Shown: piece after piece, positions 9,553 through 16,878 of the stretch | Layout: the number at the start of each line of letters is the position of its first letter | How positions within the stretch are numbered: position 1 is the first letter of the stretch | DNA from: Promicromonospora soli | Lineage (GTDB): Bacteria; Actinomycetota; Actinomycetes; Actinomycetales; Cellulomonadaceae | Direction: 5' to 3' | Assembly (NCBI RefSeq): GCF_014653785.1 | Contig: NZ_BNAS01000002.1 | Coordinates: forward strand, 244,756 to 308,755 | DNA length: 64,000 nt | Notes under the pieces: model-generated | Seen by the model: only the letters and a program-made list of their open reading frames with translations | What the model was told of the DNA's origin: nothing | Database searches by the model: none | Program-made: the position numbers and the translations under genes

Positions 9553-9853
9553 CGGGGGCTCCCTGAGGGTCCGGCATTTCTCTTTTGCCGAGAGTTCACG
9601 GCTCGGTTGACCACAGTGGTATCACCCCCCTGAGGCCGATGCATCCGGACCGTACTAGGTATTTTTCTTCCAGACCATCGGACAACCTAGTTCGCACGTT
9701 TTCGCAGGTCAGGCCCGGTCTTTATTGGACAAGTGTCCAACTCGCGCCCGATTTAAGTCAATTGTCGACCGGGACAGAACCAACGAAACATGCATAAGCG
9801 CAGGTCACTCCGATTAACGTCGCTTCCGTCGTGTTCCGGGAGGATTCGACGAT
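9553..9853. other. AT-richer regulatory intergenic region, no gene seen
   Basis: This 301-base stretch between the M18 peptidase stop and the regulator start is clearly less GC-rich than its surroundings. It holds the palindrome at 9725-9740 and a second pair of 7-base inverted repeats, ACTAGGT at 9654-9660 and ACCTAGT at 9685-9691. No ORF in it looks like a gene. Confidence 0.6.
9725..9740. promoter_or_regulatory. Operator-like palindrome upstream of the HTH/TPR gene
   Basis: TTGGACA and TGTCCAA, perfect 7-base arms around two bases, lie about 175 bases upstream of the regulator start in an AT-richer stretch. A dimeric repressor site is the simplest reading; the binding protein is unknown, and the adjacent XRE/TPR protein is the first candidate. 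Confidence 0.45.
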
Positions 9854-11227
9854 TCAACGGGCCAGGACGGCCGCCATGGCCCGCATCAGGTACCACGGGT
9901 CGACGACGGCGGTGAGCTCTCGCGCCGAGTGCATCGACAAAATTGCTACCCCGACGTCCACAGTGCGGATGCCGAGACGCGTCGCCGAGATGGGTCCGAT
10001 GGTCGAGCCGCACGGCATCGCGTTGTTGGAGACGAACTCCTGGGTGGGCACACCAGCGCCTCGGCAGGCCACGTTCCAGGCCGCCGCGCCGTGCGCGTCG
10101 GTCGCGTAGCGCTGGTTCGCGTTGATCTTGAGGATCGGGCCGCCGCCGGCAACGGGGCGGTTGGCCGGGTCGTGCCGCTCGGGGTAGTTCGGGTGCACCG
10201 CGTGCCCGACGTCGGACGACACGTGCAGCGACGCGGCGAACGCCTGCGCCCGCTCCTCCGGGGAGGCGCCCAGCGCGGTCGAGATGCGGACCAGCACCTC
10301 CTCCAGGAACGGTCCCGCCGCCCCCGAGCGGGACTCGCTTCCGATCTCCTCGTGGTCGAAGGCTGCGAACAGCTCGATCGAGCCACCGGTGGCCGAGCCT
10401 GTCGAGGCCCTGGTCTCGACAGGCTCGACCCCCGAGGAGACCCGGCCCAGGATCGCCGTCAGGCCAGCGTGGGTGGAGAGGAGGTTGTCCAGCCGGGCCG
10501 ACGCGAACAGCGCCTGGCCGGCGCCGAAGGCGCGGGCCGGCTGCGTGTCGGCCAGCACCACGTCGTACCCGCCGATCGTCGCCGGGTCGACGCCCGCGTC
10601 CGCGGCGAGCGCCGCCAGGACGTCCGCGCTCTGCGCGTCCCCGAGCCCCCAGACGGGCTGCGTGTGGCGCTGCTTGTCCAGGGTGAGCCCGTTGTCGTTC
10701 ACGCCCCGGTCCAGGTGGACCGCGAGCTGCGGGATGCGCAGCATCGGGCCGGTGCGCACCAGGTGCTCGGCGCCGTCGTGCGTGACGATCCGCCCGGCCA
10801 GCTCGAGCTCGCGGTCCAGCCAGGAGCTGAGCAGCGGCCCGCCGTACACCTCGACACCGGCCTGCCACCAGCCGCCGGCGCCGTGCGTCGTCGGCTTGGG
10901 CTTGAGCTTGAAGCCCGGGGAGTCGGTGTGGGCGCCGACGATGGTGAAACGCGTGGTGGGGCCCGCGGCGTCGGGCACGGTGAAGACGATGACCGAGCCG
11001 TCGCGGACCACGACGTACCGCCCGCCTCCGATCACGGACCAGGCGGCGTCCTCCGCAAGGAGGGTGAAGCCCGCCGCCTCCGCGCGGCGGGCCACCTCCG
11101 CGGCCGCGTGGTAGGACGACGGCGACGCCGACACGAAGGCGCCGAGGTCCGCGATGTGCTCGCGGGCCTCGGCGGGGACCTCCGGTGCCGACGCCTGCTG
11201 GGCGGGGCTGAAGCTCTGGTCCGTCAT
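9854..11227 (-). CDS. M18 family aminopeptidase
   Basis: 457 residues. The M18 signatures are present: GAHTDSPGFKLKP (first zinc His and catalytic Asp), HLDRGVND, DHEEIGSES (catalytic Glu and metal Glu), SSDVGHAVHPNY, and MHSARELTAVVD near the C-terminus with the last zinc His. M18 enzymes are cytoplasmic aminopeptidases preferring acidic or neutral N-terminal residues, forming large complexes. ATG 11227 gives the expected N-terminus. An extra peptide with VEPVETRASTGSA, just before the EL FAAFDHEEIG metal-binding strand, is encoded by a palindromic repeat (10391-10430) and looks like an in-frame insertion. Confidence 0.95.
   Translation of the reverse strand: MTDQSFSPAQQASAPEVPAEAREHIADLGAFVSASPSSYHAAAEVARRAEAAGFTLLAEDAAWSVIGGGRYVVVRDGSVIVFTVPDAAGPTTRFTIVGAHTDSPGFKLKPKPTTHGAGGWWQAGVEVYGGPLLSSWLDRELELAGRIVTHDGAEHLVRTGPMLRIPQLAVHLDRGVNDNGLTLDKQRHTQPVWGLGDAQSADVLAALAADAGVDPATIGGYDVVLADTQPARAFGAGQALFASARLDNLLSTHAGLTAILGRVSSGVEPVETRASTGSATGGSIELFAAFDHEEIGSESRSGAAGPFLEEVLVRISTALGASPEERAQAFAASLHVSSDVGHAVHPNYPERHDPANRPVAGGGPILKINANQRYATDAHGAAAWNVACRGAGVPTQEFVSNNAMPCGSTIGPISATRLGIRTVDVGVAILSMHSARELTAVVDPWYLMRAMAAVLAR
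10391..10430. repeat. Palindromic element family 1, in-frame copy in the M18 gene
   Basis: Arms at 10391-10406 and 10415-10430 pair over 16 bases with one mismatch (GGYCGAGCCTGTCGAG). Read on the minus strand it encodes VEPVETRASTGSA inside the aminopeptidase without a frameshift. Other copies or pieces are at 30852-30895, 27257-27269 and 30066-30081. Confidence 0.8.
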
Positions 11228-11264
11228 CCGACCATTATGTCCGGCCCGGCTGGGGCGTCTCGCA

Positions 11265-11310
11265 CGTGCCAGACGCTCAGGTCACGTGGGTGACCTGAGC
11301 GTCTGACACG
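11265..11310. terminator. Long hairpin terminator after sensor gene A
   Basis: Arms 11265-11285 and 11290-11310 pair over 21 bases with one mismatch around GTGG (core CAGACGCTCAGGTCAC). It lies just beyond the stop of the minus-strand gene at 11347 and before the M18 start, so it can isolate the two transcripts. Confidence 0.7.
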
Positions 11311-11346
11311 TCGGGGTCTGCTCGCTGGGCCAGTAGCAGCGCCAGG

Positions 11347-13044
11347 TCAGCCGCGGGTGGAGTAGGTCTTCCAGCGACCCGACATGTCCATGGTGACCCG
11401 CATCCCCAGGTAGCCGTCCGGCTCCGCCCGCTGGGCGTCGGCCTCCTCTGCCGTGAGCAGACCCGCAGCGACCACCTCGGCCCAGGCCTCATCCGAGTCG
11501 TGGAACGCCCCGGTCGCGACCCTGGGCCAGACGACAGACGCGTCGGGCATGCCCTCGCCGACGATGTGAGGGACGGTACCGGTCAGCAGTGCGGCAAGCG
11601 TCCGGTAGTGCTCCGTGCCGGGCTCGGGCAGCGCGAACGTCTGTTCCGGGGTCTCCGTGCCGTTCAGGATCTCGGTCTTCGAGTCGTTCGCCAGGGCGAT
11701 CAGCGCTTCGGAGTCGCAGTTCATCGCCGCGATCACGATGGACCCGGCAGTTGCCGCGGTGCTCCCGGTCACCGAGCTCCCCGGAACGTACTCCGGCTCG
11801 AAGCCGGTCGCCGAGCACTCGGGGCCGGCGCCCCCGTCTTCGACCGTCTCCGGCTCGAGGGAGACCCAGAGCCGCACCACGCCGTCGGGCACGCTCGGCA
11901 GCCGGATATCGATGACCCCCCCGCTTCTGTTCTCGGACAGGACTCCGATCGCCGTCCCCGACTCGCCCCCGTCGCAGGAGATCTGGTCGGTCCCGACCAC
12001 ATCGCCTGTCGACGCCACCAGCTCGATCGGGAGCAATGCCTCCGGGTCCCCGCCCTCGCACTGGCCGATGACCCTCATCGGGATGTCCGACGAGTAGGCC
12101 TGCTGGGTCATCTCCGCGCTGACCCAGTCCGTGGTGCGGTCCAGCTCGAACCGCGAGACCTGGCCCTTTGCCGGCTTCGGGAACTCGATGGTCGGCACGG
12201 CGCGCGCTTCGCCCGGGCTGTGCGCGCCGTCGACATCGAGGCGAACCGGCACCGGGTCGCTCACCGCCGTGGCGTGCAGACCCGCGGACGTCTCCGGGAA
12301 GGCGACGACCCGCACCTCGTAGTCACCATCCGGAAGCTGTGTCTCGTGCTGCAGGTCGCCCCCGTACGAGCCCGGCACGCACGTCGTCATCGAGCTGCCC
12401 CTGGCCGCGACGGTGTTGCCACCCGTACCGAGGAGAGGGTCCGACTGCGCGTCCCACCCCTCGAAGACGTTCGGCCCCAGATCCAGCACCACGCCGTCCT
12501 GGCTCCACACCAGGACGGGTGGGGCGTCGAGCGTGCCCTTCCCCTCCTGGAGCGTCGCTGCCATGCCCCAAGCTCGCGAGCGTTCGCCCCCGAGGTCCGC
12601 CGTCCGGGCGTAGATGTCGCCGGCCGGCGCCACCGACCAGCCCGATGCCGTCGACTTCAGGTCGGCCACCGGCATACCGCACGTCAGGTCGCTCCAGTCG
12701 AGCCAGGGCGGCTGGTAACCGTCCTTCACCTGGAAGTCCGGGGCCGACGACGACGGTGTGGACGCCCCGGGCAGCAGCTCGGACTGCTCCGCGGGCGCTA
12801 GTTGCCCTGCCCCGAGCACCAGCGCGCCCGCCAGGGCGAGTGCTCCGCCGCCGAGCCCACCCAGCTTCGCCGTCCGACGCCGTCGCACCCGCCGGCTCAT
12901 CGCCGTCATCGCAGCGGCCGGCCCCGTGGGCGACGCGGGGTCCACCCCGCCGGCCATCGCGCTGAAGGTCTGCTTCAGGAGCCCGCTCCCCGCCGGATCC
13001 ACCCAGCCGTGGTCCTGGCCCAGGCCGTCGTCGTGCTGGTTCAT
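11347..13044 (-). CDS. Membrane-anchored extracytoplasmic partner of sigma A (module A)
   Basis: 565 residues, starting at ATG 13044 inside the TGA of the sigma gene (ATGA overlap). The N-terminal ~60 residues are cytoplasmic and end in RRVRRRRTAKLGG; one transmembrane helix follows (GGALALAGALVLGAG). Outside is a domain with DGYQPPWLDWSDLTCGM, shared by all five modules, then two further beta-rich parts, and a C-terminal module VVWPRVATGAF..SDEAWAEVVAAGL shared with modules C and E. No HxxxCxxC zinc anti-sigma motif is visible. Its position and coupling suggest it anchors, senses for or inhibits the sigma factor (inference). It could also be simply a target of the regulon. Confidence 0.75.
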   Translation of the reverse strand: MNQHDDGLGQDHGWVDPAGSGLLKQTFSAMAGGVDPASPTGPAAAMTAMSRRVRRRRTAKLGGLGGGALALAGALVLGAGQLAPAEQSELLPGASTPSSSAPDFQVKDGYQPPWLDWSDLTCGMPVADLKSTASGWSVAPAGDIYARTADLGGERSRAWGMAATLQEGKGTLDAPPVLVWSQDGVVLDLGPNVFEGWDAQSDPLLGTGGNTVAARGSSMTTCVPGSYGGDLQHETQLPDGDYEVRVVAFPETSAGLHATAVSDPVPVRLDVDGAHSPGEARAVPTIEFPKPAKGQVSRFELDRTTDWVSAEMTQQAYSSDIPMRVIGQCEGGDPEALLPIELVASTGDVVGTDQISCDGGESGTAIGVLSENRSGGVIDIRLPSVPDGVVRLWVSLEPETVEDGGAGPECSATGFEPEYVPGSSVTGSTAATAGSIVIAAMNCDSEALIALANDSKTEILNGTETPEQTFALPEPGTEHYRTLAALLTGTVPHIVGEGMPDASVVWPRVATGAFHDSDEAWAEVVAAGLLTAEEADAQRAEPDGYLGMRVTMDMSGRWKTYSTRG

Positions 13045-13634
13045 CGCAATGCTCCTTCTGCCGTGGCCACTCCAGCCGGTTCCAGCACGTCGCGCAGAAT
13101 GCGCAGCGCGTCATGCAGGTGGCGCTTGACGGTCCCCGGGGCGTTCCCGAGCGTTTCCGCCACCTGGTCGATCGTCATGTCCTCGAAGTAGCGCAGCACC
13201 ACGCATGCGCGCTGCCGGGGCGAGAGCCTGCTGAGCGCCTGCACTACGTCCGCCCGGGCCGTGATACCCGAGTCGGGAAAGCGCACCCGGTCGTGCGTGG
13301 CGACCCTGGGCTCGATGTCGGCCCACTTCTTCTTGCGGCGCCAGCCGTCCAGGTACAGGTTCAGGACCGTGCGACGCACATACGCCTCCGCGTACTCCAC
13401 GGGTGCGTGCCCGCCGTCGCTCCGTGCGCTCTCGTCGAGCGACAGCGTGTACGTGCCCGCCGCCGCCTGACCGCGGCGCCCGCCCCGTCGCACCAGGCGA
13501 GAGCAGTACTTGACCAGCGCCTCCTGCACCAGGTCCTCGGCCTGCCGGACGTCGCCGCACAACGTGTACGCGTACCCGACGAGCACGCTGCCGCGCTGTG
13601 CGGCGAGCGTCTCCAGGTCTTCGTGCCAGCCCAT
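13041..13634 (-). CDS. SigE-family RNA polymerase sigma factor (module A)
   Basis: 197 residues, ATG at 13634 with GGAAGGAG upstream. Region 2 (LVGYAYTLCGDVRQAEDLVQEALVKYCSRL, then YVRRTVLNLYLDGWRRKKKW) and region 4 (LSPRQRACVVLRYFEDMTIDQVAETLG, then GTVKRHLHDALRILRDVL) are complete, matching the short actinobacterial SigE-family (SigE70) ECF-like sigma factors. It should direct polymerase to its own regulon. The predicted promoter at 13666-13691 has the box pair found before modules C, D, E, which suggests autoregulation. It is translationally coupled to the membrane protein downstream. Confidence 0.93.
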   Translation of the reverse strand: MGWHEDLETLAAQRGSVLVGYAYTLCGDVRQAEDLVQEALVKYCSRLVRRGGRRGQAAAGTYTLSLDESARSDGGHAPVEYAEAYVRRTVLNLYLDGWRRKKKWADIEPRVATHDRVRFPDSGITARADVVQALSRLSPRQRACVVLRYFEDMTIDQVAETLGNAPGTVKRHLHDALRILRDVLEPAGVATAEGALR

Positions 13635-13665
13635 TGCCGGCTCCTTCCTGCCAACTTGAACGTAC

Positions 13666-13691
13666 CGACGAACCACCCCGCCAGAAGGTTG
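13666..13691 (-). promoter_or_regulatory. ECF-type promoter of module A
   Basis: On the minus strand CAACCTT (13685-13691) and CGTCG (13666-13670) are separated by exactly 14 bases. The same spacing and similar boxes occur at 19248-19273, 21078-21103, 21355-21380 and 23263-23288. AAC and CGT are typical ECF -35 and -10 cores. Confidence 0.65.
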
Positions 13692-13746
13692 GGGCACTTC
13701 GGCATCGATCCCTGTTCGTGCGGGGGCAGACGGGTCAGGATGGGGC

Positions 13747-15258
13747 ATGGCCAGCACCGTGGACGACGTCGGACAAACGACCGGCTCGCCGTACCCTGCA
13801 CGGTTCCGTGCCGCCGAGGCACGCGGGACCCGGATCGCCCGGCCGCTGCGCCTGCTCGGCCGGGTGCGCGGCGTGGACGAGGCGCTCCTGGACCGGATCG
13901 GCCGTGCCTTCTTCGAGCAGGACGACGCCGCGGCGGCGCTCGCCGCTGCCATGCGGCTGCCCGCCGGGACGCCGGGACGTGTGACGCACGCGCAGCTCCG
14001 TGCGGCGCTGGCTGGTGCCGGCACCTTGGACGGTGCCGCTGAGATCGGTCCGTCGCCTGGTGGCGGCGCTGAGATCGGTCCGTTGCCTCGAGATCGGTCA
14101 ATCGATGGACCGATCTCAAGGCAAGCGACCGATCTCGGCGCAGGAATCCAGCAAACGACCGAGCCCAGCACGGGAACCCCGCAAACGACCGAGCCCAGCG
14201 CGAGAACCCAGCCAGCATCAGATGTCGGGTCGCACTCTCCGAAGGCACTCCGGGATTTTCTTGCCGAGGTCACCCCCGTGCCCAGCTGGGTGGACTGGGA
14301 CCTCGTCGAGGCCGGCGCCGCCGTGCAGCGGCGGCTCGGGCAGAACGCGGGCGACGTGCTGCTGCAGCTGTCGCTCGTGGGCGGGTACCGGTTCAGCGGG
14401 CCCACGGACCTGCTCGCGGCGACCGGCGCGCTGACGGGCGGCACGCTGCGCCGGCTCGCGGAGACGCAGGAGTGGACGGTCGGGCTGTCCGAGCCCGGGG
14501 CGCTCCGGCCGTACGGCCCCGCCTGGCGGGCCACCGTGCAGGTCCGGGCGATGCACGCACTGGTCAGCGCATCCTTCGAGGACCGTTCCGGGCCGGAAAG
14601 GTGGGACACCGGCCGCTGGGGCCTGCCGATCAACCAGGCCGACCAGGCGGCGACGCTCGGGCTGTTCGACGGCACCCTGATCCTCGGGTGCCGGGCGCTC
14701 GGGGTGCGCATCCCGCCGTCGGACAGCCAGGCCCTGATGCACCTGTGGAAGTGGGTGGGGCACCTGCTGGGGGTGCACCAGGACTTCCTGGTCGACGACG
14801 AGTGGGCGCGGCACCGGATCAACTATCACGTGCTGCTCGCGCAGGCCGGGATCTCGGACGCGGGGCCGCGCCTCGCCCGGGCCGTGGTCGCCGCGCAGGC
14901 CGACCGGATCTACCCCGGCCCGTCCTGGTGGCAGCCGGGGCGGGCGCGGTTCGAGCGGGAGCGGCTGCTGTCGATGCTGACGGCGTTCCTCGGGGTGCGC
15001 AGCATGCGTGAGCTCGGCCTGCCGCTGCGTCCGCCGTGGGCGCACGCGTACCTGCTGCCGCTCAACGTGTGGCGGTACCACGTGTTCGGCCGCCTCCCCG
15101 GCGGACGGGACCGCCTCGAACGCCGGGGCCGACGCCGCAGCGCCGCCATCATCACGAGCTACCGCGCCTGGCCCGAACCGTCCGCCAGCGTCACGCGCAC
15201 CGGCGCGGAGACAGGGAGCCAGACGACATCCTCACCGAATACCGGCATCACGGCGTAG
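13747..15258 (+). CDS. DUF2236 / MpaB-like oxygenase family protein
   Basis: 503 residues. Residues ~170-470 match DUF2236 (MpaB / latex-clearing-protein related): WVDWDLVEAGAAVQRRLGQNAGDVLLQLSLVGGY, LLAATGAL, VQVRAMHALV, and PINQADQAATLGLFDGTLILGCRALG. Lcp-type members bind haem b and cleave isoprenoid carbon chains; whether this one does is unknown. Residues ~98-160 between the N-terminal helices and the core are made of repeated DNA: a palindromic element (14071-14136) and two 30-base repeats (14151-14210). The last ~30 residues are encoded antisense to sensor gene B, since the two genes overlap tail to tail by 100 bases. That tail is low complexity and looks like read-through beyond an ancestral stop. 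Confidence 0.85.
   Translation: MASTVDDVGQTTGSPYPARFRAAEARGTRIARPLRLLGRVRGVDEALLDRIGRAFFEQDDAAAALAAAMRLPAGTPGRVTHAQLRAALAGAGTLDGAAEIGPSPGGGAEIGPLPRDRSIDGPISRQATDLGAGIQQTTEPSTGTPQTTEPSARTQPASDVGSHSPKALRDFLAEVTPVPSWVDWDLVEAGAAVQRRLGQNAGDVLLQLSLVGGYRFSGPTDLLAATGALTGGTLRRLAETQEWTVGLSEPGALRPYGPAWRATVQVRAMHALVSASFEDRSGPERWDTGRWGLPINQADQAATLGLFDGTLILGCRALGVRIPPSDSQALMHLWKWVGHLLGVHQDFLVDDEWARHRINYHVLLAQAGISDAGPRLARAVVAAQADRIYPGPSWWQPGRARFERERLLSMLTAFLGVRSMRELGLPLRPPWAHAYLLPLNVWRYHVFGRLPGGRDRLERRGRRRSAAIITSYRAWPEPSASVTRTGAETGSQTTSSPNTGITA
14071..14136. repeat. Palindromic element family 3, in-frame copy in the DUF2236 gene
   Basis: A 66-base nested palindrome. The inner arms GAGATCGGTC (14090-14099) and GACCGATCTC (14108-14117) are perfect; outer arms 14071-14088 and 14119-14136 pair with two mismatches. 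An extra outer arm is at 14041-14058. It encodes PRDRSIDGPIS in frame. The second copy, 46725-46790 in the helicase gene, is also 66 bases and is read in the same frame. Confidence 0.85.
14151..14210 (+). repeat. 30-base tandem repeat, two copies
   Basis: Units 14151-14180 and 14181-14210 differ at only a few positions and each begin GCAAACGACCGAGCCCAGC. They encode a Thr/Pro-rich linker (TTEPSTGTPQ then TTEPSARTQP) in the DUF2236 protein, right after the palindromic element. Confidence 0.85.
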
Positions 15259-16190
15259 ACGTCGAACGTGCCGCCTTCGCGCAGGTGTGTGTACACCGCC
15301 GGCCAGTCCTCCTCCGAACCCTCGATCTCGGCAGCACACGCGTTGGTAGCCTCCGTCAGTGCCTCCAAGTCCCACGGCCCCTCCGGAGCGCCCACCTCGG
15401 GTGCGTAGTAGCTCAGTTCGGAGGCGTTGATGGCCGGGATGTCTACCACCACACCGTCCTGCACCCAGACCAGCATCGGGTCCAGATAGCCGCTGAGCGC
15501 GGCGGCGTCACCAGTGAGCCGCGTGCCCGCTCGCCAGCCCGGCCAGTCCTGTCGCATGCTCAGACCGCTCGTCATCTCGAGCCCGAAGCCCCCGTCCGGT
15601 GCGCTCAGCAGGTCCTCGACAGCCATACCGCAGTACGCGTCGAGCCCCTCGACCTGGAGGCTGTTGAGCCAGCCCTGCGGCACGTACCCCTTGACGTAGG
15701 TCGCGGTGATCGGGAACGTCTCGTCCGTGGCCACCGAGGAGGCACTCGGGTCGGCACTCGGCTCGACGGCCGCGGCGCCCGACGGCACCGGGTCCGGGGT
15801 CTCCGACGGCGACGCGGACGGCGTCGGGCTCGCGGACGCCGTCGGGCTCGGGGAAACGCGCGTCGTCGGGATCTCCGACGGCACCGGCCCTGTCTCGGTG
15901 CTTTGCACGGTGGGACGGCCGGGCAGCGGCTCGGACCGGCTCCAGGTGGTGGCCTGCGCCGTGCTGAAGGCGAGCGCGCCGACGACGATCGCGGTGGTCA
16001 GCCCGACTGCGCCGGCCTTGGCGAGGCGCCAGGTCCGCACCCTCCGGCGCAGGAGCCCGAGGTTCACCTCCGGTGCGCTGGGCACGTCGCGGGGTGTGGC
16101 GCCGTCGACCAGCGCGCCGATGGTCTGCTTCAGGACGTCGCGGCCGGGGCCAAGATCGGCGTCGAACCCGAGGTCGTCGTGCCCGCTCAT
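15159..16190 (-). CDS. Membrane-anchored extracytoplasmic partner of sigma B (module B)
   Basis: 343 residues from ATG 16190, overlapping the sigma stop by ATGA. About 55 cytoplasmic residues are followed by one transmembrane helix (AVGLTTAIVVGALAFSTAQ). A long Ser/Pro/Thr linker (SPSPTASASPTPSASPS) then leads to one short domain with YVPQGWLNSLQVEGLDAYCGM, the WxxxxxxCGM-type motif shared by the array. It lacks the C-terminal WPRV module of A, C and E, so it is the minimal version. Its 3' end overlaps the opposite-strand DUF2236 gene by 100 bases. A role as sensor or anti-sigma partner is inferred from the coupling. Confidence 0.75.
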   Translation of the reverse strand: MSGHDDLGFDADLGPGRDVLKQTIGALVDGATPRDVPSAPEVNLGLLRRRVRTWRLAKAGAVGLTTAIVVGALAFSTAQATTWSRSEPLPGRPTVQSTETGPVPSEIPTTRVSPSPTASASPTPSASPSETPDPVPSGAAAVEPSADPSASSVATDETFPITATYVKGYVPQGWLNSLQVEGLDAYCGMAVEDLLSAPDGGFGLEMTSGLSMRQDWPGWRAGTRLTGDAAALSGYLDPMLVWVQDGVVVDIPAINASELSYYAPEVGAPEGPWDLEALTEATNACAAEIEGSEEDWPAVYTHLREGGTFDVYAVMPVFGEDVVWLPVSAPVRVTLADGSGQAR

Positions 16191-16738
16191 AGGAGCTCTC
16201 CTTCCGGCACGAGCACGCCGCGCAGGGCGCGGATCCCGTCGGCCAGGTGTCGCTTGATGGTGCCCTGCGAGATCCCGAGCGTGGTGGCGATCTGGGGCAC
16301 GGTCAGGTCGTCGTAGAAGCGGAGCACCACGCACGCCCGCTGGCGCGGGCTGAGGCCGCGCAGCGCGGCCGTCACGTCGGCACGGGCGGTGATGTCCGAC
16401 GCAGGCGCTCGCACCCGGTCCTCCACCGCCACCTTGGGCTGGGCCTTGCGCCACAGCGCGAACCGCCGGGTCTCGTCGAGGTAGAGGTTGAGCATCGTCC
16501 GGCGCACGTACGCCTCGATGCCCGCGTGGCTTCCGCCGTCGTGCAGGGGGAACTCGGAGTAGCCCTCGGTGCCGGCGGCCTCGGGGCGGCGGAACCGCCG
16601 GAAGACGCGGACCAGGGCGTCCTGCACCAGGTCTTCCGCCCGGCGCACATCCCCCGTCAGCGCGTACCCGTACCCCACGAGGGCACGCCCTCGGCGCGTC
16701 ACGAGCTCCGTGAGCTCATCGTCCCAGCGGGTGCTCAC
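16187..16738 (-). CDS. SigE-family RNA polymerase sigma factor (module B)
   Basis: 183 residues. The second of two adjacent GTG codons (16738) is favoured because AGGGG lies six bases before it; GTG 16741 is possible. Region 2 (LVGYGYALTGDVRRAEDLVQDALVRVFRRF; YVRRTMLNLYLDETRRF) and region 4 (LSPRQRACVVLRFYDDLTVPQIATTLG; GTIKRHLADGIRALRGVL) are intact. Unlike the other modules, no CAACnTT / 14 bases / CGTYA promoter was found upstream, so it may be controlled differently. It is coupled to the downstream membrane protein. Confidence 0.92.
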   Translation of the reverse strand: MSTRWDDELTELVTRRGRALVGYGYALTGDVRRAEDLVQDALVRVFRRFRRPEAAGTEGYSEFPLHDGGSHAGIEAYVRRTMLNLYLDETRRFALWRKAQPKVAVEDRVRAPASDITARADVTAALRGLSPRQRACVVLRFYDDLTVPQIATTLGISQGTIKRHLADGIRALRGVLVPEGELL

Positions 16739-16808
16739 CACGCACCCCTGTTCTGACCCTGTCGGATCGCTTGCCTGGTCACATGCCCGTCCCCTCGCCC
16801 CGGCGGGC

Positions 16809-16847
16809 CCTGTGCCCCGCTCTCGCTACATACGAGCGGGGCACAGG
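16809..16847 (-). terminator. Hairpin terminator after module C
   Basis: Perfect 14-base arms CCTGTGCCCCGCTC (16809-16822) and its complement (16834-16847) surround 11 bases. It follows the stop of the module C membrane gene at 16879 on the minus strand. Confidence 0.7.
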
Positions 16848-16878
16848 AACCGTTGGGACGCCGACCGGGCTATTTGGG

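Noticed and set aside
11265-11310. Member of the in-frame palindromic element families
   Set aside because: Its arms (CAGACGCTCAGGTCAC) and 4-base loop differ from all three families and it sits at a gene end, so a terminator is the better reading.
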